64,000 bases of DNA from CAZCFB01 sp964511535 (GCA_964511535.1 CAZEFW010000010.1:31238-95237), one strand, 5' to 3'. Numbered from the stretch's first letter, positions 23,908 to 32,988 are shown. Translations and numbers: made by a program. The notes: generated by a model from the letters alone, not told the origin.

Positions 23908-25521
23908 TCAGAGGAAGTCGAGCTTGCCGTTGATGTGCCTGGTGATGTCGATCTTGCCGTCGGCGAACATGGAGATGTGGCAGACCTTGCAGTAGGTGAG
24001 GGGGTACTGCGGTTTGCCCTTGTGGCACGAGTCGCAGACCAGCCCGCCGGTTAGTTTGGAGGTCCACTTCCAGGTGGAGCCCACCTTGCTCTTGGGGCGC
24101 GAGTGGCAGTAGACGTCGATGCAGGTGCGCGTCTTGGGGTCATAGCGGGCCTTCGTCTTGGTCTTGGGATCCCGCTTCTTGCCCGAGGCCAGGTCGTCGA
24201 ACACCACCTCCGCGCCCACCGTGTTGTCCAGGTGCCCCTTGTCGTAGGTGGCCTTCGGGACCTTGTGGCAGGTGCTGCACGGCAGCGCCACCCGGTGGCT
24301 CGATTTGCTGAGGTGGATGGCGTGCAGTCCCACGCCGGGGGCGGTGATGGCGGTCCGGCCCATCAGGTCGGGCGGCGGCGCGCCGAGGCTGCCGCTGCCG
24401 TGGCAGCCATTGCAGCCGGTGGCCGCGCCCTTGCCCACCTGCACCTTGCGGTCGATGTGCAGGTCGAGGCGGACGAATCGCTGACCCACCGTGCCGTTGA
24501 TGTCGAAGCAGCCCGCCTGGCCCGGCGTACAGCGCGCCACGGTCTGGGGGTGGCACTGGGAGCAGTCAGCCCCGCCGTGGTGTTTCCCCGGCCCGGCGTG
24601 GCAGGAGGTGCAGTCGCCCACCCCGGAGGAGAGCCAGCTCGGCCTGCTGAGCGGTCCGGAGCTCTTGAGGGACGCGCCGTGGCAGTACACCGTGCAGCGG
24701 CCGGTCTTGCGATCATACTCCTGGGCCACGCCGGCCACGCGCCCCCGGGCGCCGAGGGTCACCTCGGCCTTGAGATCGGTGGTCTGGCCGGTCAGGTCGT
24801 CGAAAAGGTGCCCCGGCGCCTTCACGGTCGCGGGCACGGTGTGGCAATCCTTGCATGAGATTCGGGTGATCATGGACGAGGCGATGTGGCTGCGGTGCGC
24901 GCCCACTCCAGGGGCCCGGGTGGGATCAAGGTTCCAGGAGAGGTCAGGCGGCGGCGGCGCGCCGTGGCAGGTGGTGCACCCGGACATCGGGCCGCCCGGG
25001 TGGCAGCTGGTGCAGCTCCTGGCCGAGGTTCCGCCCAGCAGTTTCCCCCCGTGGCATGGCGCGCACACCTCGGTCTTCCAGCGCTGCCGGCGCAGCTCGC
25101 CGCCGTGGAAGGAGCGCGCGTCGCGGTCCAGCGGCAAGAGCCAGCCCGGCGGGTGGACGCTGGATCGGAAATAGGCCATGCGATCCTTCACCACCCAGTC
25201 GGTGAGCATGGTCAACTCGGCGGGGGTGAGCCGCTGCCGGTGGGTGCCCTTGAACACCGACAGCAGCGCGCTCGCAGCCTCGCCCGGCAGGGCGTTGCGC
25301 TTGAGGTCGCTGCCCGCGCCCAGCAGGCCGCGCCAGTGGGTCAGGTCGTAGCCCGCCGCCGCCTTGCCCCCTGCGGCGTGGCACCCGGCGCATCTCTTTT
25401 GCAGCAGCGGCGCGATGTCCTCGACGTAGACAAACGCCGGGGCCTCCCCCGCGGGCGGGGGACGCACCTCTCCACATCCGAGGAGCAGCAGGGGGATGAT
25501 GAGGCAACTTCGGTGAGGCAC
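23908..25521 (-). CDS. Multihaem c-type cytochrome lipoprotein (CxxCH and CxxxxCH motifs)
   Basis: A 537-residue exported protein. The signal peptide ends in a lipobox (LLLLGC), so it is probably an outer-membrane or periplasm-facing lipoprotein. I count eleven CxxCH haem sites (such as CAGCH, CAPCH, CKDCH, CNGCH and CKVCH) plus two longer variants, CTVYCH and CIDVYCH. The longer motifs, within YCHG and YCHS contexts, match the CxxxxCH/CxxCH domain of Geobacter cytochromes. Such proteins move electrons across the periplasm or to external acceptors. The adjacent beta-barrel gene is downstream on the same strand. No cytochrome maturation genes are in this window. Confidence 0.9.
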   Translation of the reverse strand: MPHRSCLIIPLLLLGCGEVRPPPAGEAPAFVYVEDIAPLLQKRCAGCHAAGGKAAAGYDLTHWRGLLGAGSDLKRNALPGEAASALLSVFKGTHRQRLTPAELTMLTDWVVKDRMAYFRSSVHPPGWLLPLDRDARSFHGGELRRQRWKTEVCAPCHGGKLLGGTSARSCTSCHPGGPMSGCTTCHGAPPPPDLSWNLDPTRAPGVGAHRSHIASSMITRISCKDCHTVPATVKAPGHLFDDLTGQTTDLKAEVTLGARGRVAGVAQEYDRKTGRCTVYCHGASLKSSGPLSRPSWLSSGVGDCTSCHAGPGKHHGGADCSQCHPQTVARCTPGQAGCFDINGTVGQRFVRLDLHIDRKVQVGKGAATGCNGCHGSGSLGAPPPDLMGRTAITAPGVGLHAIHLSKSSHRVALPCSTCHKVPKATYDKGHLDNTVGAEVVFDDLASGKKRDPKTKTKARYDPKTRTCIDVYCHSRPKSKVGSTWKWTSKLTGGLVCDSCHKGKPQYPLTYCKVCHISMFADGKIDITRHINGKLDFL

Positions 25522-25712
25522 AGGGCGATTTTACCGCCCCGCTCGTCTGCTGACCATAGCACCGATCAGGCAAGCTCCCGTCGCCAGGCTCGCTCTTGAA
25601 ATCACTGGCTTTGTTGCTCGTCGGTTGCTTGCCTCCAGCAAGCGCCCTTCTCGCGCCGTGCCAGTGATTCCAATTGCTTCCCCTGGCTCGGTCCGTTTGG
25701 CCGTTCGGTGCT

Positions 25713-26624
25713 CTACTCGGGCTTTCGCGCGTACACCTTGGCGCTCCAGACCTTGCCCTCGAGGGAGCGCGCGATCTCCTGGATCACCGACACGAGGGCG
25801 TCGTCGCCGCAGCAGGAGGACATCTCGCCCACGCCCTCGGCGGTGACGAAGGCCGCCAGCTGCGACGCGTCGTACACCAGCCGCTCCCGCACCTCCACAC
25901 CCTCCAGCCCCGCGGCGCGCAGCCCGGCGAGGTAGCTGTCCTCGTCGATGGCGCCGGCCAGGCAGGAGCTGTAGAGGCCCGCGCTCTGCAGCACCCAGTC
26001 GGGCAGGTCGGTGGCCACGATGTCGGAGACCAGCATCTGCCCGCCCGGCTTGAGCACCCGGGAGATCTCGTCGAACACGCGCTGCTTCTCCGGCGAGAGG
26101 TTGATCACGCAGTTGGAGATGACCCAGTCCACGGTGCCCGCGTCCACAGGCAGCTTCTCGATGATCCCCTTGCGCACCTCCACGTTATCCAGCCCCGCGG
26201 CGGCGGCGTTGCGCCGGGCGTGCTCGAGCATCTCGTCGGTCATGTCCACCCCGAGGGCCTTGCCCTCCGGACCGACGATCTTGGCCGCGAGCAGAAGGTC
26301 GATGCCCGCGCCCGAGCCGAGATCGAGCACCGTGTCCCCCTGGCCGATGCCGCTCAGGGCCACCGGGTTGCCGCAGCCGAAGGAGGAGACCACCGCCTCC
26401 TGTGGCAGGTCCAGCAGCTCGGCGGCGCTGTACCCGGCCAGCTTCGCGGCCACGCCCTCGGGCACGGACTCCGCCGAGGGCGCGCAGCATGAGGAGGCCG
26501 CCGCGCCCTCCTGCCCGGGGACGGTGCCCCCGCAGCATCCCGTGGATTGGCCAGCCGTGGCGCTCTTCACCGCCGCCGCGTAGTCGGCCGAGACTTGCTT
26601 CCTGATCTGTTCGCTCTTGTCCAT
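25713..26624 (-). CDS. arsM: Arsenite methyltransferase
   Basis: A 303-residue SAM-dependent methyltransferase that converts arsenite to methylated, often volatile, species. The SAM motif is DLGSGAG (101-107). The arsenic-binding cysteines of the family are in place: C84 (FGCGNP), C172 (SNCVINL) and C221 (SSCLAGA). Extra Cys-Cys pairs occur at 30-31, 46-47 and 271-272 and may add metalloid-binding capacity. Translation starts 1 base after the arsR stop with AAGGAG inside arsR, so both come from one message that ArsR is expected to repress until arsenite binds. Confidence 0.94.
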   Translation of the reverse strand: MDKSEQIRKQVSADYAAAVKSATAGQSTGCCGGTVPGQEGAAASSCCAPSAESVPEGVAAKLAGYSAAELLDLPQEAVVSSFGCGNPVALSGIGQGDTVLDLGSGAGIDLLLAAKIVGPEGKALGVDMTDEMLEHARRNAAAAGLDNVEVRKGIIEKLPVDAGTVDWVISNCVINLSPEKQRVFDEISRVLKPGGQMLVSDIVATDLPDWVLQSAGLYSSCLAGAIDEDSYLAGLRAAGLEGVEVRERLVYDASQLAAFVTAEGVGEMSSCCGDDALVSVIQEIARSLEGKVWSAKVYARKPE

Positions 26625-26625
26625 T

Positions 26626-26961
26626 TCAGCTCTCCTTGTCGCTTGATTCTGGCGGGCAGCAGGTGTCCAGCGCGTCGGCCAGCTGACGCAGCATGCCGGC
26701 CAGCTTGCCGCAGTTCACGGCGTAGAACACCTGCTTGCCCTGTTTCTTGGAGGTCACGGCGCCGGCGTCGCGCAGCACCGCCAGGTGCCTCGACGCGGTG
26801 GAGAGGTCCACCGGACAGCAGGTGGACAGCTCGCTCACCGAGCAGGGGCGGCGGCACTCCGCCAGCATGGCCAGCAGGGAGACCCGGTTGGGATCGCCCA
26901 GCGCCTTGAACAGCCGGGTCGGGATCAACTCGGAGATACTCTGTGTGGTCTTGCAGGTCAT
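26626..26961 (-). CDS. arsR: ArsR-family metalloregulator
   Basis: A 111-residue winged-helix repressor from the ATG at 26961, with GAGGGT upstream; an in-frame TTG 39 bases earlier is less likely. The DNA-recognition helix lies around LSTASRHLAVLRDAG (residues 53-67). Cysteines C36, C40, C48 and C49 sit in and next to the alpha-3 region used by ArsR for As(III), and a second pair C101-C102 is near the C-terminus. It heads the arsR-arsM operon and probably autoregulates through the dyad just upstream. Confidence 0.93.
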   Translation of the reverse strand: MTCKTTQSISELIPTRLFKALGDPNRVSLLAMLAECRRPCSVSELSTCCPVDLSTASRHLAVLRDAGAVTSKKQGKQVFYAVNCGKLAGMLRQLADALDTCCPPESSDKES

Positions 26962-26986
26962 GTCGTCAGCACCCTCGTTGTTAGTT

Positions 26987-27013
26987 TCATGTTTGTACAA
27001 CGGTGCAAATGTA
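26987..27013. promoter_or_regulatory. Candidate ArsR operator
   Basis: The stretch TTTGTACAACGGTGCAAATG contains the palindrome TTGTACAA and a partial dyad TTG-N10-CAA. It lies immediately upstream of arsR, between it and the divergent gene at 27060. Confidence 0.4.
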
Positions 27014-27045
27014 GCGCCTGGGCCCGGGGTGTCAAGGGCGTGATG

Positions 27046-27051
27046 TAAGAT
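27046..27051 (+). promoter_or_regulatory. Candidate -10 element placing transcription start at the GTG codon
   Basis: TAAGAT at 27046-27051 would set transcription to begin at about 27058-27060, at the GTG start itself, and no Shine-Dalgarno sequence is present. This suggests a leaderless message. No clear -35 is seen. Confidence 0.3.
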
Positions 27052-27059
27052 TCTCAGCA

Positions 27060-28568
27060 GTGCTTCGCGCAGCCTCCATGGGCACCTGCCTGGCGGTCCT
27101 GTCGCTGGCGGTGATCCTGTTGGCGCCGCCGGTGATGACCGACCCCGACGCCCTGACCAACCTCGCGGTGGGCCGGCACATCAGCGCCTCCGGCGCCGTG
27201 CCTGCGGTGGACCCGTTCACCTTCGGCGCCGGCGAGGCGCGATGGAGCAACCCCGAGTGGCTCGCCTCGCTGCTCATGTACCAGGTCCATCGCCTGGGCG
27301 GGGAGGCCGGCCTCCAGCGGTTCAAGCGGGCGCTGCTCGCCGGTGCGTGGTGCCTGCTGTTCGGCCTGGCCGTGGCCCGCGGCGCGCCGCCGTGGCTGAC
27401 CCTCGGGCTGTTGCTGTTGTTGCTCCCTGGCACGGCGTGGCGCTTCACCCTGCGCAACCACCTTCACCTCTTTGTGCTCGTCCCGCTCTACGGCCTGGTG
27501 ATCCACGGCGCCTTGTCCCGGGCGCGGCCGCGCTTGCTGCTGTTGCTGCTGCCCCTGGCGCTGCTGTGGGCCAACCTGCACGCATCGTTCGTGGTGGGCT
27601 GGTTCCTGCTGGCCGCCGCCCTGGTCGGGGCCTTGAAGCAGGGGCGCCGCGACCCGGTCATACGCGGCCTCGCGTTGATCCTGCTGGTCCACCCGCTGCT
27701 GGCCCTGATCAGCCCCCACGGGATCTACAACTACGGCCAGCTGCTGGATCACCTGGCCCAGGTATCGCTGCTGCGGCAGCACATCCAGGAGTGGCGCGGC
27801 CCCGCCGAGACGTTGACCCAGACCGCCAGGACGCCTCTGCTGCTGCTGATGGTGGTGGGCGCGGCGAGCTTCACGCCCGCTTACAACCGCAAGGACCTGC
27901 ACGGTCTGATCCTCTTGCTGGGCGGTCTGGCCGCGGCCCTGGTGTCCCAGCGCTTCATCCCGCTGTTGGTTTTTCTGGCGGCGCCGGTGGTGGCGAGCAG
28001 CCTGCACGGCGTGCTCGCGCGCGTGGCCCCACTTATGGCGCGCCTGGCGGTGGGGGCGCTGCTGCTGGTGGGTGCGCTCGGTGTCCTTCGGGTGGCGAGG
28101 GACGCGGCCGCTGACCCCCCGACGGCGGCGCTCGGGCGCCAGGGCAGCGCCGCGGGCGCGGCGGGCTTCCTCGGCCGCCACGCCCCGGCCGGGACCAACC
28201 TGTTCAACGACTACAACAGCGGACCGTACTTCCTCTGGCTGGCGGCAGAGCGGGGCGTCAGGGTCTACATCGATCCGCGCAACAACCTGGGAGGCCAGCG
28301 CCTGGCGCGCTACCTTGACTGGCTGCTGCCCTCGCCGGCGCAGTTCGAGCGGGAGGTGCGGGCCGCGGGCGTCACCCTGGCCCATGTAGACGCCGACCAG
28401 GAGCGCATGCGCCCGCTGGCCGTGCACCTGGGCCGCTCACCCGCCTGGGCGCTGGTCTACTTCGACGGTCGGCACGCCCTGTTCGCCCGGCGCGCGCCGC
28501 CGAACATGGAGCTGATCAGGCGTCAGGGGCTGCTGGGGTTCCGGACTCGGGCTCTCCCGGCAGAGTGA
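27060..28568 (+). CDS. Polytopic membrane protein, GT-C glycosyltransferase-like
   Basis: A 502-residue protein with about ten membrane segments and a soluble C-terminal part of about 120 residues. Early acidic motifs in the first external loop (PVMTDPDAL near residue 25, PAVDPFTFG near 50 and NPEWLASL near 65) resemble the DxD-like loop of GT-C enzymes that use lipid-linked sugars. The C-terminal soluble segment (NLFNDYNSGPYFLWL and VYIDPRNNL) recurs in bacterial membrane proteins of this type. No donor or acceptor can be named. The start is a GTG without Shine-Dalgarno. The 3' end overlaps the convergent histidine kinase gene by 53 bases. Confidence 0.7.
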   Translation: MLRAASMGTCLAVLSLAVILLAPPVMTDPDALTNLAVGRHISASGAVPAVDPFTFGAGEARWSNPEWLASLLMYQVHRLGGEAGLQRFKRALLAGAWCLLFGLAVARGAPPWLTLGLLLLLLPGTAWRFTLRNHLHLFVLVPLYGLVIHGALSRARPRLLLLLLPLALLWANLHASFVVGWFLLAAALVGALKQGRRDPVIRGLALILLVHPLLALISPHGIYNYGQLLDHLAQVSLLRQHIQEWRGPAETLTQTARTPLLLLMVVGAASFTPAYNRKDLHGLILLLGGLAAALVSQRFIPLLVFLAAPVVASSLHGVLARVAPLMARLAVGALLLVGALGVLRVARDAAADPPTAALGRQGSAAGAAGFLGRHAPAGTNLFNDYNSGPYFLWLAAERGVRVYIDPRNNLGGQRLARYLDWLLPSPAQFEREVRAAGVTLAHVDADQERMRPLAVHLGRSPAWALVYFDGRHALFARRAPPNMELIRRQGLLGFRTRALPAE

Positions 28569-30531
28569 AGCGAAACACCGTCCCCTCGCCCGGGGTGGAC
28601 TCCAGCCAGATGGCGCCGCCATGGCGCTCGACGATCTTCTTGCAGATCGACAGGCCGATGCCCGAGCCGTCGTATTTCTTGCGCACATGGAGCCGCTTGA
28701 ACAGCTCGAAGATCTTGCCCGCGTGCTCCGGCGGCACGCCGATGCCGTTGTCCGACACGCTGAACTCCACCAGGTCTCCATCCCGGCGGCTGGCCACGTG
28801 GACCCGGGCGCTGCCACCCGGGGGCTGAAACTTGATCGCGTTGCCCACCAGGTTCTGGAACAGCTGGGTCAGCTGGGTCTCGTCGCCCTCAACCCGGGGT
28901 AGCGGCTCACGGGTGACCTCGGCGCCCTGCTCCTGCACAGTGCTCGACAGGTTGGACATGGCGCGGTCCAGGGCCACGTCGGCGTCCAGCGGGCGCATCT
29001 CCTTGCCGCGCGTGCCCACCCGCGAGAGCTTCAGCAGGCCGTCGAGCAGCTGCTTCATGCGCCCGGCGCCGTCCACGGCGAAGTCGATGTACTGGTTCGC
29101 CTTGTCGTCCAGGGTGTCGGCGTACCGCTGCTGCAGCAGCTCGAGGAAGCTGGCGATGACCCGCAGGGGCTCGGTCAGGTCGTGGGACGCCACGTAGGCG
29201 AACTGCTCAAGATCCTCGTTGGAGGCCTGCAGCTGCTTGACCATGACCGCCACCTGGTGCTCCAGGGCCTTGCGTTGGCTGATGTCGCGCACCGTGGCCA
29301 GCAGCGCGTCCTGTCCCTGCTCCGAGATGCGAGTCAGGCGCACGCTGGCCTCGAAGGTGCTGCCGTCCTGGCGCAGGTGGGTCCACTCGAAGTCGTGCGA
29401 CCCCTCGCGCAGGGCGATGTTCATCATCTCCCGGGCGAGGTCCGAAGACTCCTGCCCACCCGGCTGGAAGGGCGGCGAGAGGATGCCGGGGGTGAGCTGC
29501 TGGAACTCGGCCTCCGAGCCGCAGCCGTACAGGCGCAGGCTGGCCGGGTTGCAGGCGTAGAAGCCTTCGTCCGGGGTGAGCAGCATCAGCGCGTCGCTGG
29601 CGTCGTCGAACAGCGCGCGGTAGCGCCGCTCGCTCCCCTCCAGCTCCAGGCGCGCCTCCCGGTCGGAGGTCATGTCCTGCAGGTGGACCACCACGCCGGT
29701 GAACTTGCCGCTGTAGTCCAGCATGCGGGTCAGCGTGACGTCGAAGTGTCGCGAGGCGCCGCTGCGCATCACCGACATGTCGAAGGTGTGCCTTCGCTTC
29801 TGCCCGTCCCGGAAGGCGCCGACCTCCTGCGCCAGCCCGGGCAGCTTGTCCAGGGCGGCCTGCTTGCCGTAGTACGCCTCGCCCTCGGTGCCGTGGGGCA
29901 GCCCGAGCAGCGCCTGGGCCGCGTGGTTGGCATTCTCCAGCTTCAGGTCGTCGTCCAGCAGCATCACCGGCTCGGGCAGGCTCTCGAACAGAGTGAGGTA
30001 CTTGCTCTTCTCGTTGGTGGCCTGCCGGTTGGCGGTCTGCAGCTCGGCGATCTTGTCGCCGCCGCCCACGTCGGACCACTCCTGGCAGTAGCTGATCTCC
30101 ACCCGGTCGAACACCCGCCGCAGGTAGAGCCGGTACGGCTCGCGGTCCTGCCCCTCTGCCAGCTCGAACTCGTCCAGGCAATCCTGGTACGCCTGCCGGT
30201 AGTACTTGAACAGGCCGAGGAACATGGCCAGGGTGATGCCCCTGGCCCGGTGGCGCTGCGCCTCGAGCACCCCGAAGGCCGAGATCGGATCCTCGCTATA
30301 CGCCTCGTCCGGGGTCAGCTCCGGCGCCAGCTCGTGGACCTTCGCCGCCCTCGTAACCGACTCCGTGAGCCCCTGGATCGAGGCCCGCCACGCCTCGGTC
30401 AGGGTGGAGGTGTACTTGGTGTAGTCCTGGAGCGCAGCGTAGTGGTGAATCCGCTCCATCAACCACGCCTCACGCTGCTCCAGGAACCCACAAAGCCGGA
30501 CCAGGTCCGGCTTGTCGCCAGCGGCCGTCAT
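28516..30531 (-). CDS. Soluble PAS-domain sensor histidine kinase
   Basis: A 671-residue kinase from the ATG at 30531, which has AGGAGG upstream. Residues 1-170 are a helical N-terminal domain that I cannot name. Two PAS domains follow at about 190-300 and 315-430 (the first contains LFESLPEPVMLLDDD). The phosphoacceptor is H450 in VASHDLTEPL, the phytochrome-type histidine kinase box. The ATPase domain has NLVGNAIKF, DNGIGV and GSGIGLSI. There is no membrane segment, so it should sense an intracellular signal through its PAS domains. No response regulator gene is adjacent; the partner is elsewhere. Confidence 0.92.
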   Translation of the reverse strand: MTAAGDKPDLVRLCGFLEQREAWLMERIHHYAALQDYTKYTSTLTEAWRASIQGLTESVTRAAKVHELAPELTPDEAYSEDPISAFGVLEAQRHRARGITLAMFLGLFKYYRQAYQDCLDEFELAEGQDREPYRLYLRRVFDRVEISYCQEWSDVGGGDKIAELQTANRQATNEKSKYLTLFESLPEPVMLLDDDLKLENANHAAQALLGLPHGTEGEAYYGKQAALDKLPGLAQEVGAFRDGQKRRHTFDMSVMRSGASRHFDVTLTRMLDYSGKFTGVVVHLQDMTSDREARLELEGSERRYRALFDDASDALMLLTPDEGFYACNPASLRLYGCGSEAEFQQLTPGILSPPFQPGGQESSDLAREMMNIALREGSHDFEWTHLRQDGSTFEASVRLTRISEQGQDALLATVRDISQRKALEHQVAVMVKQLQASNEDLEQFAYVASHDLTEPLRVIASFLELLQQRYADTLDDKANQYIDFAVDGAGRMKQLLDGLLKLSRVGTRGKEMRPLDADVALDRAMSNLSSTVQEQGAEVTREPLPRVEGDETQLTQLFQNLVGNAIKFQPPGGSARVHVASRRDGDLVEFSVSDNGIGVPPEHAGKIFELFKRLHVRKKYDGSGIGLSICKKIVERHGGAIWLESTPGEGTVFRFTLPGEPESGTPAAPDA

Positions 30532-30600
30532 GCCCACTCCCTCCTGCGATGATTGCACATGATACCCCGGGGATCCGCCAGGTGCGAGGAGGGTGATACA

Positions 30601-31269
30601 ATGCGCCGAATGCTCCCTGATTGGCTCAAGGAGAGGGTCCCCTGGCGGGTTCGCGTCCTGGCGGAGCGGGTGGAGTGGGCCGCGCGAGGGCGGCTCCTGT
30701 CGCTGGTGACGCCGACGCTCCCGCTGCCCGGGTCGGTGCGCGAGCGGCGCGTGATGTTCATCGGCGCCTCGGTGGGCAGGGCGTGGCGCCTCGAGCTGGT
30801 GTTCCCCAACATTCGCGCCGTGGCCGCCTACCAGTATGACAAGAGCGAGCTGGTGCAGCAGGCGGCGGCGGAGCGCCCCGAGGGGGTGATCCTCAAGGAG
30901 TGCGCGGCCTACTTCCCGTCGGAGCGGGAGCCGCTGCACATGGTGCCCCGGTGGGTGGACCAGCTGCGCACGGCGGGCATCGCCGTGGCGCTGGCCACCG
31001 TCGCCCCGGTGACCCGGGAGCACGCCGCCCAGGTGCCCGGGCGGGCCGAGGGGCTGTGGCGCTTCAACGACGCCCTGCGCGACTACTGCAGCGGCCACGA
31101 GGTGCCCCTGCTGGACCTGGAGGCCGCCCTGCGCGTCTCGCCGACGGATCGGCACCTGGACGGTGCGCTCCACTCGGGCGACGGCCTGCACCTGAGCCGC
31201 CGCACCTACCGCCGGCGGCTCGATCCGCTCATCCCGCCGCTGCTGCTCAGGATGTTTACCCGTGGCTGA
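30601..31269 (+). CDS. SGNH-hydrolase-like protein
   Basis: A 222-residue protein; the start at 30601 follows AGGAGGG. Near residue 54 FIGASVGR corresponds to the block I nucleophile strand of SGNH/GDSL esterases (Ser in GAS rather than GDS). SGDGLHLS near residue 200 fits the DxxH block V. A middle Asn block is not obvious. It may be a lipase/acyl esterase or a carbohydrate esterase. It overlaps the next gene by 8 bases, and the three genes 30601-32988 form a tight operon. Confidence 0.6.
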   Translation: MRRMLPDWLKERVPWRVRVLAERVEWAARGRLLSLVTPTLPLPGSVRERRVMFIGASVGRAWRLELVFPNIRAVAAYQYDKSELVQQAAAERPEGVILKECAAYFPSEREPLHMVPRWVDQLRTAGIAVALATVAPVTREHAAQVPGRAEGLWRFNDALRDYCSGHEVPLLDLEAALRVSPTDRHLDGALHSGDGLHLSRRTYRRRLDPLIPPLLLRMFTRG

Positions 31270-32005
31270 GCCGGAGCGCACATTCGGCGACATCTGGCGC
31301 GATGCCACCGCCAGGCTGGACCGGGGCAGCGCCTTCCTGCTGCTCTGCGCGGTCTGCATGCCGGTGGTCTATTTCTATCAGGGGCGCCCCTGGTTCTTCG
31401 AGACCCACGTGGGGCCGGTGGCGCCGCAGTGGCCCGGCGTCCAGGCGCAGCTGTGGCGGTTCGGGGCCATCTTCCTGCTCTTCTTTCTGGTGCCCGCGGC
31501 GGGCTGGCGGCTGCTGTCGGGCCGGCCGCTGGCGGAGCTCGGCCTGCGCGCGGGCCACTGGCGGCTGGGGCTCAAGCTGGCCGGCGTGGGGGTGCTGGCC
31601 ACCACCCCGTTCCTCTGGTTCGGCTCGGCTTCGCCCGAGATGCTCAAGACCTACCCCATGGCGGCCGAGGCCATCGCCGACCCGGCGGTGTTCGCCATCT
31701 ACGAGCTGAGCTACGCGCTGTACTACTGGGGCTGGGAGTTCTTCTTCCGCGGCGCGCTGCAGCTCGGCCTCGCCCCGGCGCTCGGCTTCACCGGCGCCAT
31801 GATGGTGCAGTGGCTGCCGTCGGTGTTGCTGCACGTGGACAAGCCGCTGGTGGAGACCTGGGGCGCCGTGCTGGTGGGGCCGCTGTTCGGCATGGCCGCG
31901 GCGCGGACGCGCTCCTTTTTGTACATCTTCCTCTATCACTACCTGATCGGGGTCATCAACGACCTGTGCTGCGCGGCGCGGCTGGAGGCGCCGTGGCTGG
32001 CATGA
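31262..32005 (+). CDS. CPBP-family intramembrane protease-like protein
   Basis: A 247-residue protein with about six membrane segments from a GTG start. The CPBP (Rce1/CAAX-protease-like) motifs are recognisable: GWEFFFRGAL in motif 1, LLHVDKP and FLYHYLIGVIND. Motif 1 normally reads EExxxR; here the first Glu is Trp and only ExxxR remains. Since the first Glu is important in Rce1, activity may differ. CPBP proteins cleave or modify membrane peptides. The gene sits between the SGNH-like and SDR genes with overlapping ends. Confidence 0.75.
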   Translation: MAEPERTFGDIWRDATARLDRGSAFLLLCAVCMPVVYFYQGRPWFFETHVGPVAPQWPGVQAQLWRFGAIFLLFFLVPAAGWRLLSGRPLAELGLRAGHWRLGLKLAGVGVLATTPFLWFGSASPEMLKTYPMAAEAIADPAVFAIYELSYALYYWGWEFFFRGALQLGLAPALGFTGAMMVQWLPSVLLHVDKPLVETWGAVLVGPLFGMAAARTRSFLYIFLYHYLIGVINDLCCAARLEAPWLA

Positions 32006-32988
32006 GGGCGCTGGTCACGGGCGGCAACGGGTTCCTCGGCAGCCACCTGGTGCGGCGGCTGACGGCAGCGGGCCACCAGGTGCGCGTGCTGTACCAGCAG
32101 GGCACGGACCACGATCGCCTGGCGGACGTGGACCCGGCGCCGGAGCTGGTGCAGGGCGACCTGCTCGACGCCCCCGGGCTGGCCCGGGCGTGCAGCGGCT
32201 GCGAGGCGGTGTTCCACCTGGCCGCCGTGGTTCAGGACTGGGGACCGCGGGAGCTGTTCGAGCGGGTCAACGTGGGCGGCACGCGCGACCTGCTGCGCGG
32301 CGCGGTGGAGGCTGGCGCGCGCCGGTTCGTGTTCGTCTCCAGCCTGGCGGTGCACCGCTACGTGGGCATCACCGACGGCGACGAGACATGGCCGCGGGAC
32401 AACCTGGCCCAGCCGTACGGGGCCTCCAAGATCGCCTGCGAGGACCTGCTGATGCAGGCCCAGGCCGCCGGGGAGATCGAGGCGGTGGTGGTGCGCCCGG
32501 GGGTGGTGCCCTTCGGCGTCGGCGACCGGCTCTCCATGCCGGAGCTGGTGCGCAACCACGGCGCCTACCGCCACGTGGGTGGCGGCGAAGCCCGGCTGTG
32601 CAGCGCCTACGCGCCCAACCTGGCCGACGCGCTGCTGCGCTGCGCGGAGGTGCCGGAAGCGGCGGGCCAGGTGTACGTGGTGGCCGATGACGAGACCCCC
32701 ACCTGGCGCGAATTCTCCGACGCGCTGTTCCAGGGAATGGGCCTGGCGCCGGTGCAGGCGAGCGTGCCCCTGGGCCTGGCCATGGCGGGGGCGACCGTGG
32801 CCGAGGCATGGGCGCGCGTCAGCGGGCGGCCGCCGCTGATCAACCGCTACCGCGTGTCGCTGGCTGGCCGCGACTGCGTGTTCCGCAGCCACAAGGCGAA
32901 GCGGGAGCTCGGGTGGCAGCCGGCCGTGGGGTTCGCTGACGCCATGGCCGAGACCCTGGCCTGGCTGAGGCGCTACCTCAAAAAATGA
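32002..32988 (+). CDS. NAD(P)-dependent extended short-chain dehydrogenase/epimerase
   Basis: A 328-residue extended SDR. The dinucleotide motif is GGNGFLGSH (residues 7-15); the catalytic pair is in QPYGASK, with the Tyr and Lys spaced YxxxK. The overall pattern, including ACSGCEAVFHLAA and the region ending RKLGWQP-like wording (RELGWQPAV), is that of dihydroflavonol-reductase/3-beta-hydroxysteroid-dehydrogenase-like SDRs. The substrate could be a sugar nucleotide, sterol-like alcohol or acyl group. It overlaps the upstream CPBP gene by 4 bases and the convergent gene by 11. Confidence 0.88.
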   Translation: MRALVTGGNGFLGSHLVRRLTAAGHQVRVLYQQGTDHDRLADVDPAPELVQGDLLDAPGLARACSGCEAVFHLAAVVQDWGPRELFERVNVGGTRDLLRGAVEAGARRFVFVSSLAVHRYVGITDGDETWPRDNLAQPYGASKIACEDLLMQAQAAGEIEAVVVRPGVVPFGVGDRLSMPELVRNHGAYRHVGGGEARLCSAYAPNLADALLRCAEVPEAAGQVYVVADDETPTWREFSDALFQGMGLAPVQASVPLGLAMAGATVAEAWARVSGRPPLINRYRVSLAGRDCVFRSHKAKRELGWQPAVGFADAMAETLAWLRRYLKK

